A stretch of DNA of 9,739 nucleotides from CAZAMT01 sp964486145 (GTDB lineage: Bacteria > Bacteroidota > Bacteroidia > Bacteroidales > JAAAOM01). Shown here piece after piece: positions 1 to 6,943 of this stretch. Below the pieces are notes generated by a model. That model saw only the letters and a program-made list of their open reading frames with translations, was not told the DNA's origin and did not search any database. A program made the translations under genes and the position numbers. The stretch's first letter is position 1, and every line of letters starts with the position of its first letter. Location: assembly GCA_964486145.1 (NCBI GenBank), contig CAZAMT010000146.1, forward strand, positions 1 to 9,739, given 5' to 3'.

Positions 1-16
1 TCTTATATGTTTTCAT
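1..16 (-). CDS. Possible start of the next minus-strand gene, cut by the window edge
   Basis: ATG at 16-14 opens MKTYK and runs off the window, 56 bases beyond the stop of the DUF3857 gene. The Lys-rich start is like that of an exported Bacteroidota protein, and DUF3857 genes often occur in tandem, but five codons are not proof. Confidence 0.2.
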
Positions 17-72
17 GGAAGTAAAACAGGCCAATCCTTATTTGAATATACTCAATGATCTTTGATTCAACG

Positions 73-1611
73 TCAAAGACTTACCATAATATTCTTTTTT
101 GTTTGAGGATGAATCTTCCGTGGTTTAACAATGTCAATCCAACCGTAATTTACTTTCTTCACCATCCATCCTTCGGGGTTTACCGGTACCGCTCTATTTT
201 TATCCGAAACGGTCAGGTCCATCATCATATGTTCATCTTCCAGGCTCACAAGTGCCAGAACATGATTAAACTGATCCCGAACAGGATACACCTTTTCTAC
301 CCTACCCTGGTCAACGGTTTTTGCAAGCACAGGTGTAACATTCAAACCTGCTCTTGAAAGAAGTGACATAAAGAGAAAATTCATTTCAGAACTACTTCCT
401 TCTCCATCATGAAGAACCCTGTTTAAGTCTTTACGGACGTATGAATCATACACACCGTTCCATATTACTTTGGAACGCAGGTATTGCGTGATTACTTCAA
501 GTTTTTCAGTGGAAGTCATCTTTTCGGAAATGATTTCATTCAATACCGCAGCATATTTTAAATTCTGGTTAAATATTTTCCCAAACCGCTCATTGGTCAG
601 ATACCGTTGATTGAATTGTGCCCAGTTTTCAAGCCTGTAATGTATAAAACCTGCAGGTTGGATTTCATGTTGAATTTCCCATCGGGATAAATCTTCAAAA
701 TCGTCCTGCACACTCAATAACAAAGGTTTATAAAATGGTGGCAGTATACCCTGTGATTGCAACAAATGGAAGCGAATTTTAGGGGCACGGTTCAGGGCCA
801 GTTGTTCATGCTTGTTCCCTGATAACGAAGGAAGTGAGCGATGGACTATTTTCTTTTTCTTCTGATTTACCACGTGAACTACATAATTTTTTTTCATAGA
901 TTGAAAGAGAATACCCTGGCTATCTGACAGTTGTCTGCGGGATTTCCTCCACTTGGTATGCTTTATTTTTTCCAGTGATAAGGCGAACGCAATTTTTTCT
1001 TCCCGGGTTAATTCCGGTCCTTTTTGATAGGTCATCAAATAAACGAATGGCTCCGGCACCTCAAAGCGAATTTCGCTCCATAACGTTGGTAGTTCATTTT
1101 GAAAGACCCAGTCATCCAATGTCACAAAATCCATCGAAGCAATTTCATACGTATATTCGATGATAGAACCAACTTTTGCATCGGCAAAAGTAATTCGTTT
1201 CACCGCCGTATATTCGCCAATCTGTATATCTTTAATATCCTTGTAATTTACTTCCCGGGTTTCAATTTTACCTTTTCGTTTTACATGCAATACCTGAGCT
1301 TTGATTTGTTGCACATCATCGTACTTGTTTTTATATTGATAAGGTATTTCAATGGTGGTATGTTTCAAACCTTTTTTGTTTAAAATTTTTATTCGCACAT
1401 GTCTGCGATAAAATGAGCGATTTGATATTTCTATTGTACCGTAATCACACAAAATGACAGCCGGAGCATCAGGTTCATAATCCACAACGGATAATTGTTT
1501 CTCTTCTTCGCTTATTTTACCCCATTTAATTGGTGGTTTCGATCTGAAATTATCTGCGAATACCAGGGATGGTAATAAAAAGGTAAAAATGAAAATATAT
1601 AGTGTTTTCAT
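73..1611 (-). CDS. Exported DUF3857 / transglutaminase-like protein with altered nucleophile
   Basis: A 512-residue exported protein. The signal peptide is residues 1-19 (MKTLYIFIFTFLLPSLVFA). A DUF3857 domain spans about 45-190, with RIKILNKKGLKH (73-84), followed by a less typical region (about 195-310). A transglutaminase-like core lies at about 355-475. In the core His450 (FNHVLAL) and Asp465 (MMMDLT) occupy the catalytic His and Asp positions. The nucleophile position in GEGSSSEMNFLF (403-414) is Ser (about Ser407), not Cys, so classical transglutaminase or Cys-protease chemistry is unlikely. The protein ends soon after this core, whereas many family members carry a further C-terminal domain. 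Function is unknown; a periplasmic or surface binding role is likely. The gene lies 71 bases beyond siaB, behind an inverted repeat. The start is supported by the signal peptide. Confidence 0.85.
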   Translation of the reverse strand: MKTLYIFIFTFLLPSLVFADNFRSKPPIKWGKISEEEKQLSVVDYEPDAPAVILCDYGTIEISNRSFYRRHVRIKILNKKGLKHTTIEIPYQYKNKYDDVQQIKAQVLHVKRKGKIETREVNYKDIKDIQIGEYTAVKRITFADAKVGSIIEYTYEIASMDFVTLDDWVFQNELPTLWSEIRFEVPEPFVYLMTYQKGPELTREEKIAFALSLEKIKHTKWRKSRRQLSDSQGILFQSMKKNYVVHVVNQKKKKIVHRSLPSLSGNKHEQLALNRAPKIRFHLLQSQGILPPFYKPLLLSVQDDFEDLSRWEIQHEIQPAGFIHYRLENWAQFNQRYLTNERFGKIFNQNLKYAAVLNEIISEKMTSTEKLEVITQYLRSKVIWNGVYDSYVRKDLNRVLHDGEGSSSEMNFLFMSLLSRAGLNVTPVLAKTVDQGRVEKVYPVRDQFNHVLALVSLEDEHMMMDLTVSDKNRAVPVNPEGWMVKKVNYGWIDIVKPRKIHPQTKKNIMVSL

Positions 1612-1618
1612 AGCAAAA

Positions 1619-1645
1619 GATTTTGTAAAACATCAAAACAAAATC
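1619..1645. repeat. Perfect 8-base inverted repeat just before the DUF3857 gene
   Basis: GATTTTGT (1619-1626) and ACAAAATC (1638-1645) flank an 11-base loop. On the minus strand the hairpin is followed by TTTTGC and then, only 7 bases after the stem, by the ATG at 1611. It could be a weak AT-rich terminator for siaCB, an operator, or a structure hiding the translation start. Confidence 0.4.
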
Positions 1646-1682
1646 AATGCCACGGTAAAATCCATATGCAGTTTATTGAATA

Positions 1683-2240
1683 TCAGGGGTGTTTTATTTT
1701 CACACAAATGGAGAAAAACGATGTTTCTTCGGTAATTGGGGTCAATTTTATGTCCAGCGGGTGATCCGAGGTAAGCGCAATTTGAATTAAACCAATGTTT
1801 GCACCACCAAATTCGCCACGGGGCAGATTGCGTTGTTTCCTTTTAAATTCCCTTAGTTGCACTCTGTCCAGCGAATTGATTACATTGCATTTGTCAATGA
1901 TGGGAATAATATCTTTATTGTTTACTACATTACCTGAATAGAAAAAATAGCAACCGTCTTCCTCTCTGATGAGCATAGATCCAATACCTACTTTTTTATC
2001 CTGATCGAGTTTGTTAAATTCTGCTGAATAAAACGACATGTTTTGGGCAAGTTCCATGAACACCTTGAAAATTTTTAAGCTAATCTTCGGATTATCAGGA
2101 TTGATTGTACGTATATAGTTACCTATGGAAACGAGGATACGTTCGTCCCATGGCCCTTTATATGATAAAAGCACCTTACCCTCAAGGATATTGTGCAGGT
2201 CGTATAGATCGAATATGTGATTATCTACTGAGGTCTGCAT
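1683..2240 (-). CDS. siaB: SiaB-family protein kinase (GHKL-type ATPase fold)
   Basis: A 185-residue protein resembling SiaB, the kinase that phosphorylates SiaC, with a fold related to anti-sigma-factor kinases such as SpoIIAB. An N-box is visible in VFMELAQNMSFYS (60-72), with Glu63 and Asn67 expected to hold Mg-ATP. A glycine-rich lid, GEFGGANIGLIQIAL (142-156), is the G-box. The Asp box is less obvious; the SGNVV region (102-106) is the best candidate. No membrane segment or sensor domain is present. It follows siaC by 22 bases, so both are likely co-expressed in fixed proportion. In Pseudomonas, the phosphatase SiaA opposes SiaB; no PP2C-like gene is in this window. The next gene encodes an envelope protein and lies beyond a hairpin, so it may be a separate unit. 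Confidence 0.85.
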   Translation of the reverse strand: MQTSVDNHIFDLYDLHNILEGKVLLSYKGPWDERILVSIGNYIRTINPDNPKISLKIFKVFMELAQNMSFYSAEFNKLDQDKKVGIGSMLIREEDGCYFFYSGNVVNNKDIIPIIDKCNVINSLDRVQLREFKRKQRNLPRGEFGGANIGLIQIALTSDHPLDIKLTPITEETSFFSICVKIKHP

Positions 2241-2262
2241 GAGTTGTAATTGTCATCTATTC

Positions 2263-2649
2263 CTATTCTAATTTTTTTAAATTAATTTTCAATCCTGAAT
2301 CAAGCTCAAAATCTTCAACTTCCTCCTCAATATCGACATCATCTTCGTTGTAAAACCAATTTACCTGTACATATCCGCCTTTTTCCTCAAATTCTTTGAG
2401 AACATGCAAGATCTCCAAAATACTTCGGGATGAACTGGTATTGTAATAAGTTAATCTAACACTCAATGTGATGGGTATCTCTGTGTTGCTTGTAAAATCG
2501 TTGAGCCAATCCATGACAGGATCGTAAAAGGATTTTGTATCTTCAAGATATGATTCCCCGGAAATTTCAAGTAACCCGGTATATGCGTCAAAATTTAAAG
2601 ATGGAATGTAAAAATTATCTTTTGATCCTTGTATAACGAGATTTTCCAT
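2263..2649 (-). CDS. siaC: SiaC-family regulatory phosphoprotein (DUF1987)
   Basis: A 128-residue protein of the SiaC family, the substrate of SiaB kinase in the Pseudomonas SiaABCD pathway. There the unphosphorylated form binds and activates the diguanylate cyclase SiaD. The family signature is clear: GLLEISGESYLEDTKSFYDP (25-44) and LTYYNTSSSRSI (66-77). By comparison with Pseudomonas SiaC (Thr68), Thr71 in YNTSSS is the likely phosphorylation site. The C-terminal region (101-117) is strongly acidic. It is encoded 22 bases upstream of the siaB-like gene, the expected pairing. No GGDEF protein is visible here, so the downstream target is unknown and need not be a cyclase. Cytoplasmic. Confidence 0.88.
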   Translation of the reverse strand: MENLVIQGSKDNFYIPSLNFDAYTGLLEISGESYLEDTKSFYDPVMDWLNDFTSNTEIPITLSVRLTYYNTSSSRSILEILHVLKEFEEKGGYVQVNWFYNEDDVDIEEEVEDFELDSGLKINLKKLE

Positions 2650-2794
2650 TTTAGTTTATTCGACTATGTTTTTTACTTACCAGGTTTTGACAATCTTCAA
2701 TTCCGGAAATTTTGTATTCTTATACTTTATGTTAAAATAATTGTTTCAATAATTAAACATCCATAACCTTTGATTTTACTAAACCTTTAGCAGT
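2650..2794. other. AT-rich spacer between Fe-ADH and siaC
   Basis: This 145-base gap contains a direct repeat AATAATT (2736-2742 and 2748-2754) around GTTTC. The Fe-ADH stop codon lies in a weak palindrome, CAGT/ACTG around TTATAG. I found no convincing promoter or terminator, although a siaC promoter is expected here. Confidence 0.3.
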
Positions 2795-3967
2795 CTATAA
2801 ACTGTTTTTCAAAATTTTAACCAAATATTCATTTTTTAGTTTGCACGGATTATTTTTTTGACCGGTTTGTTCAACTATTTCATGAATATCATTATCTGAC
2901 ATTCCAAATGTTCCAAATTTAGGTAGTTCGAAATTGGTTGTCCATTCAGATAGTTTTTCAACCAGAACATCCAGTACCTCTTTTGATGTTCGCTGAGCAT
3001 GGGGAGTCAACATTCTTCCTATTTTCTCATACTTTTTTAATGATGGATGTTCATGGTTATCAGAGGATAGTTGAAGAATGGTGAACCTTGTAGTTTCAGG
3101 CAGCAGGCTTCCGCAGATGATCCCGTGTGGGATTTTAAACCTGCCTCCGATGGATGATGCAAATCCATGCACCGTGCCCAGTCCGGCACTTGCTAAAGCA
3201 ATACCCGATATAAATGCGGCATATGCCATATTTCCCCTGGCCTGCTTGTTATCCAATTCATTCACTGCATTGGGAAGAGCATGAAATGCCAGTTGCAGGG
3301 CCCTTTCACAAATGCTGTCGGTAAATGTATTTGCACCTGTTGACACATATGCTTCCATCAGTTGAGTTATTGCATCCAATCCACTGGATGCAGTAATGTT
3401 TCGCGGACACGAGACCTGCAATAATGGATCAATAATAGCTATATCAGGCACAAAATGATCATGACGTAATGATTTTTTAAATCCATTTTTTCCAATTTCC
3501 GATAAAACTGCATTTTTTGTTGCTTCACTACCCGTTCCTGCCGTTGTTGGAACAGCAATAAAAGGTATTTTTACTCCGGGATGCTTCAGTGTGCCAACGC
3601 CTTCAATGTAGTTTTTTACAGGTTCAATTAATGGTAGCATTGCAGAAACTGCTTTACCTGCATCTATTACACTTCCTCCGCCAATGGCAACAACCGAAGC
3701 AGGTTTCATTCCGGCATTTTCTTTCACAATGGTGTCGATATCTTCGGGAGTCGGCTCATTTCGAACAGGGTGAATTGAGAAGGTTAGCTGATTGCTCATA
3801 AACTCCTTTTCCAATTTGTACCAGTGAATGGAATTTTTAAATGATGACGACCCCGTGATGATAACATGATGCAAACCGTATCCTTTTACCGCGGGAATAA
3901 GATGTTTTAAAGAACCGGGACCTATGTGGGTTTGTGGAATGCGGGCGAACGAAAAAGAACCTACCAT
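2795..3967 (-). CDS. Iron-containing alcohol dehydrogenase family protein (variant metal site)
   Basis: A 390-residue group III (Fe-dependent) alcohol dehydrogenase, normal length. The NAD(P)-binding motif GGGSVIDAGKAVSA (96-109) and PTTAGTGSEAT (140-150) are clear. The metal site is read from Asp198 in SGLDAITQLMEAYVS (195-209), His267 in GTVHGF and His281 in IPHGI. The second usual ligand, His four residues after the Asp, is Gln202 here. Some branches of the family share this, so the enzyme may bind another metal or bind it differently. Likely reaction: NAD(P)H-linked interconversion of an aldehyde or ketone and an alcohol; the substrate is unknown. The start at 3967 overlaps the ABM gene by 7 bases, so the two are translationally coupled and probably act on the same compound. 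Cytoplasmic. Confidence 0.93.
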   Translation of the reverse strand: MVGSFSFARIPQTHIGPGSLKHLIPAVKGYGLHHVIITGSSSFKNSIHWYKLEKEFMSNQLTFSIHPVRNEPTPEDIDTIVKENAGMKPASVVAIGGGSVIDAGKAVSAMLPLIEPVKNYIEGVGTLKHPGVKIPFIAVPTTAGTGSEATKNAVLSEIGKNGFKKSLRHDHFVPDIAIIDPLLQVSCPRNITASSGLDAITQLMEAYVSTGANTFTDSICERALQLAFHALPNAVNELDNKQARGNMAYAAFISGIALASAGLGTVHGFASSIGGRFKIPHGIICGSLLPETTRFTILQLSSDNHEHPSLKKYEKIGRMLTPHAQRTSKEVLDVLVEKLSEWTTNFELPKFGTFGMSDNDIHEIVEQTGQKNNPCKLKNEYLVKILKNSL

Positions 3968-4269
3968 AATGCCGTGTTATCGGGTTTTAGTACCTGGTGT
4001 TTTATACCTTCCCTGGGTTTTGCCATCCAGGGAGCAACAGTTTCTTTCCATTTCAGGTAATGAGATGTTTTTTTATGTGCCGCAGCAGCTTCATCGGAAA
4101 TAAATGCTTCATACAGCACAAATTTGGCAGCGTCAGCGTCATCCCGCAGTACATCAAACCGCAGATTCCCTTCTTCCTTTATGGTGTTTTCATGATTTTC
4201 AACAGTAGCGGAAATAAATGCTTTTATGTGCTGCTTTTTTACATATACATGTACAATATTAACGATCAT
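3961..4269 (-). CDS. ABM-fold (LsrG/YgiN-like) small monooxygenase-family protein
   Basis: A 102-residue protein of the antibiotic-biosynthesis-monooxygenase (dimeric alpha-beta barrel) family. Typical features are the first beta strand IVNIVHVYVK (2-11), NHENTIKEEGNLRFDVLRDD (25-44), FVLYEAFISDEAAAAHKKTS (50-69) and HYLKWKETVAPWMAKP (70-85). This pattern is closest to the LsrG-like branch. Family members include quinol monooxygenases and isomerases acting on small polar or phosphorylated compounds, and they often need no cofactor; no reaction can be assigned from sequence. It is cytoplasmic, probably a dimer. The stop codon overlaps the start of the alcohol dehydrogenase gene by 7 bases (shared ATGGTAG), which implies coupled translation and a shared pathway. 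It is first in its unit, behind a candidate promoter. Confidence 0.88.
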   Translation of the reverse strand: MIVNIVHVYVKKQHIKAFISATVENHENTIKEEGNLRFDVLRDDADAAKFVLYEAFISDEAAAAHKKTSHYLKWKETVAPWMAKPREGIKHQVLKPDNTALW

Positions 4270-4300
4270 GATTGTTTCATTTTGATTTTAATTTCCAAAT

Positions 4301-4330
4301 GAAATATAACCATTTTTCGTGAGTGTACAA
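4301..4330 (-). promoter_or_regulatory. Candidate promoter of the ABM / Fe-ADH unit
   Basis: On the minus strand TTG (4330-4328) is followed after 19 bases by TATATTTC (4308-4301), which differs from the Bacteroidota -7 consensus TAnnTTTG only in the last base. The spacing is ideal. It would give a leader of roughly 25-30 bases before the start at 4269, and it lies downstream of the preceding hairpin terminator. Confidence 0.5.
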
Positions 4331-4351
4331 TGAATATTTATGATGAATGAG

Positions 4352-4371
4352 GCCTGGAAAAAAATCCAGGC
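4352..4371 (-). terminator. Hairpin after the unknown exported protein gene
   Basis: GCCTGGA (4352-4358) and TCCAGGC (4365-4371) form a perfect 7-base-pair GC-rich stem with a 6-base loop, 23 bases beyond the stop codon of the 302-residue protein. On the minus strand no T-run follows. On the plus strand ATTTGTTTT follows, but no plus-strand gene ends here. It is most likely a transcript end for the minus-strand gene, with the strand preference uncertain. Confidence 0.55.
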
Positions 4372-4394
4372 ATTTGTTTTCAGCATGCGGTTGA

Positions 4395-5303
4395 CTACTG
4401 GTATTTTATAAACTGGTCGCTCAATGCATAAGAGAACATTTCTGTTATGTCCTTTAACATATTCATTAATTCGGTATCAAATGCATCCATATCAATTTTC
4501 CCTGATCCATCCATCAACATTGCATCTCCTTTTATCTCCTTTTTTAATTCGAATAGCGGATTGTCAATGATTTTCCATTTGTAGACGGTTTCTTTTCCTT
4601 TTTTGAATGCGCTTAACCATGTATCCATAGATACTTTGTATTCTGTTAACACCGGATTTCCATCATCGTCAATGTGTACTTTAAAATGAATTTTTAATTC
4701 AGCTTGTGATTCCGTATCGTTTGCGATTGCAGCCAGTTTCTGATAAAACAATTCTTTTTCATCATATCCCAGGTTATCCGCAAGTTGCTGCATTCCCGAG
4801 CTGGAAACCAGCATGACATTTTCTTTGCAGTTCAAGGTAGAACCATTGTATTTCTCAGAGCGATCACGATGCAATCCTTCGGAAACATATATGGGATTGG
4901 AGGATATCTTTTGTTTATCAACTGTTTTCAATCCATTTTCGAAAAATATTTTCTGATGCATTTTATAAACGGCGTTAACCACTGTTTCAGGGTAAGTTGC
5001 TCCAATATCGCTGCCAAGTTTCTCTCCATGCTTTTTCTTATAATATGCACTAAAGTCATTCACTCCATTGAATGCTGATGAATTAAAAGCATCATTTAGT
5101 TCAAATTCCCCTGTACATTCAATGATTTGTAATTTTTTTACATTGTAACGAAGCATGTTTTCTGATTTGACATCCACCATCGATTTGTGTTTCCTCTTTG
5201 CATTTGAAAATTTATCATGGTCGAACTTCACTTGTGCAAACAGTGACAGTTGAATCAGAAATAGCATAGCGCCGATAGTTGTTACATGTTTTTTTTTGAT
5301 CAT
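4395..5303 (-). CDS. Exported protein of unknown function
   Basis: I do not recognise this 302-residue protein. It starts MIKKKHVTTI, then a hydrophobic core (about 8-22) and a likely signal peptidase I site in LFAQ (21-24), a form common in Bacteroidota; there is no lipobox Cys. The mature part has no further membrane helix and is rich in Lys, Asp and Glu. It has two cysteines (63 and 159) that could form a disulfide. Several alternating hydrophobic stretches, such as AELKIHFKVHIDDDGNPVLT (201-220) and TVYKWKIIDNPLFELKK (239-255), suggest a beta-rich region. The C-terminus (272-298) looks helical. It stands alone between two terminator-like hairpins, so it is probably monocistronic. Expected location is the periplasm or outside the cell. 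Confidence 0.8.
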   Translation of the reverse strand: MIKKKHVTTIGAMLFLIQLSLFAQVKFDHDKFSNAKRKHKSMVDVKSENMLRYNVKKLQIIECTGEFELNDAFNSSAFNGVNDFSAYYKKKHGEKLGSDIGATYPETVVNAVYKMHQKIFFENGLKTVDKQKISSNPIYVSEGLHRDRSEKYNGSTLNCKENVMLVSSSGMQQLADNLGYDEKELFYQKLAAIANDTESQAELKIHFKVHIDDDGNPVLTEYKVSMDTWLSAFKKGKETVYKWKIIDNPLFELKKEIKGDAMLMDGSGKIDMDAFDTELMNMLKDITEMFSYALSDQFIKYQ

Positions 5304-5374
5304 GATTTATAAATTTTGCTCTGGTTAATGATACTTACTGTAAATATGAAAAAAAGTTGCTCAAAAAAAGCCAT

Positions 5375-5406
5375 AAAAAAAGCTGCCCATTGATGAAGAC
5401 AGCTTT
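5375..5406 (-). terminator. Intrinsic terminator after the mmd operon
   Basis: On the minus strand AAAGCTG (5406-5400) and CAGCTTT (5385-5379) form a 7-base-pair stem around a 14-base loop. The stem runs into a T tract (seven T in total), and a second run of seven T follows about five bases later. It lies about 130 bases beyond the mmdB stop codon and about 70 bases before the next gene, so it separates the two units. Confidence 0.65.
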
Positions 5407-5538
5407 AATTTATTAACCCCAAAAACCTAAAATGACTTCTATGAAAAAAACATAACCATCATACGGTGAAAAATTTATAAAGGTTTTCTAAAAATCATAA
5501 TTTTATAAATAACCAACGTAAACTTTGTTGAAAATATT
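5407..5538. other. AT-rich spacer beyond mmdB with a leader-like stretch
   Basis: Between the mmdB stop and its terminator is an unusually long AT-rich 3' region. On the plus strand it contains AACCCCAAAAACCTAAAATG followed by a tiny frame, ATG AAA AAA ACA TAA (MKKT stop). This looks like the leader and first codons of an exported-protein gene that is no longer there. ATTTATAAA-type AT-rich words recur near 5471, 5500 and 5536. No gene is seen. Confidence 0.25.
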
Positions 5539-6876
5539 TTATAAAAGAAAGCTTAATAATATACCAGCAGCAACTGCCGAACCAATTACGCCTGCAACGT
5601 TTGGAGCCATTGCGTGCATCAGAAGGTGATTTGAAGGGTCTTCTTTAAGCCCTATATTTTGTACTACTCGGGCACTGTCAGGTACTGCAGACACACCCGC
5701 AGCTCCTATCAGCGGGTTCAGTTTGTTGTCAGAAGAGAGAAACAAATTCATGACTTTTGCAAAAACCAGACCGCCCATGGTAGCAATCATAAATGAAACG
5801 GCTCCCAATACAAATATCAGGATCGATTCCGAAGTAAGAAACACATCCGCCTGTGTTGAAGCCCCTACGGTTAATCCCAGCAGAATAGTAACAATATCAA
5901 TAAGCGAAGTTCTTGCAGTATCTGCCAATCGTTTTGTTACACCGGATTCCTTCAATAAATTTCCAAAAAACAACATTCCCAGCAGTGGCAAACTACTTGG
6001 TGAAATAAATGCCGTAAGAATAAGGCCAATAATAGGAAACATTATTTTCTCCAGTTTTGAAACGGCTCTTGGGGGTTTCATTTTAATTCGTCTTTCTCTT
6101 TTCGAGGTAAGCAACCGCATGAGAGGAGGTTGAATAACCGGTACCAAAGCCATGTATGAATATGCAGCAATGGCAATGGGGCCAATTAAGTTCTTAACAG
6201 TGTGGATATTGCCAAAAGCATCAACATACTCATTAATTCCATTTGCCAGTTTTGATGACAGAAAAATAGCCGTTGGTCCATCTGCTCCACCAATAATTCC
6301 AATGGCACCAGCTTCGGGAGGCAGGAAACCAAGGCTGAGTGCTCCCAGAAAGGTAATAAAAATACCAATTTGTGCAGCAGCACCCAACAACATTAAACGC
6401 GGATTTGAAATCAATGAAGAAAAATCAGTCATGGCGCCAATGCCCAAAAATATCAATGGAGGATAGATTCCCTTAACCACTCCGAAATAAAGATAATTCA
6501 TCACACTTCCTTCCTGGTAAATTCCAAGTTGGAGATTAAATCCTTCTGCCTGGAAAAATGGAATATTTCCGATAATAACACCGGTTCCGATTGGAACAAG
6601 AAGCAATGGTTCATAATCATATTTTATTGCCAAAAAGATAAAGAAAAGTCCGACAGCAATCATGATTAAATGACCATGGGTTGCATTTTTAAACCCTGAA
6701 TATTCAAAGAATTTCTCCAAACCGGCAGCGGCTCCCTGAATGATATTCGTTTCCTCCTGAATTTCAGCGTAACCAGCATTTTCTTTTTCGTGCACTTGTT
6801 CTTCTGCCCTCATAAATGTTGCCCAAAGGATGCTGAGCAAACCGATCATTCCAATAACGGTAACTAATTTTTTCAC
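5539..6876 (-). CDS. mmdB: Na+-pumping decarboxylase beta subunit (OadB/MmdB family)
   Basis: Integral membrane subunit that decarboxylates carboxybiotin and exports Na+. About ten hydrophobic segments are visible in 445 residues. Key family motifs are present: GGADGPTAIF (196-205) with Asp199, which corresponds to Asp203 of Klebsiella OadB, and NPLIGAAGVSAVPDSARV (387-404). In the latter, Asn387, Ser396 and Arg403 keep the spacing of Asn373, Ser382 and Arg389 of the Klebsiella protein. AYSYMALVP (238-246) carries the conserved Tyr region. The Na+/H+ pathway therefore looks intact. An N-terminal extension of roughly 40 residues contains a hydrophobic segment (5-20) and an acidic stretch (24-42) before the conserved core begins; it could be a signal peptide or an extra helix. 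The gene is last in the operon, with a terminator about 130 bases downstream. Substrate specificity comes from the mmdA partner, not from this subunit. Confidence 0.95.
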   Translation of the reverse strand: MKKLVTVIGMIGLLSILWATFMRAEEQVHEKENAGYAEIQEETNIIQGAAAGLEKFFEYSGFKNATHGHLIMIAVGLFFIFLAIKYDYEPLLLVPIGTGVIIGNIPFFQAEGFNLQLGIYQEGSVMNYLYFGVVKGIYPPLIFLGIGAMTDFSSLISNPRLMLLGAAAQIGIFITFLGALSLGFLPPEAGAIGIIGGADGPTAIFLSSKLANGINEYVDAFGNIHTVKNLIGPIAIAAYSYMALVPVIQPPLMRLLTSKRERRIKMKPPRAVSKLEKIMFPIIGLILTAFISPSSLPLLGMLFFGNLLKESGVTKRLADTARTSLIDIVTILLGLTVGASTQADVFLTSESILIFVLGAVSFMIATMGGLVFAKVMNLFLSSDNKLNPLIGAAGVSAVPDSARVVQNIGLKEDPSNHLLMHAMAPNVAGVIGSAVAAGILLSFLL

Positions 6877-6943
6877 GTGAATGTAAATTTTAAAGATCGT
6901 TTCATTGTAAGTATTCTCTGATCAAAAAAGTTTGGCATTAATA

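Noticed and set aside
2736..2754. AATAATT repeat as a terminator after the alcohol dehydrogenase
   Set aside because: It is mainly a direct repeat; the possible stem is four base pairs, AT-rich, and lacks a following T-run on the minus strand.
3078..3801. Plus-strand frames opposite the alcohol dehydrogenase
   Set aside because: The minus-strand gene has clear cofactor and metal-binding motifs; the antisense frames have none.
5723..6466. Plus-strand frames of 136 and 104 residues opposite mmdB
   Set aside because: Both are antisense to a strongly conserved membrane protein; their sequences mirror its codon pattern and show no domain.
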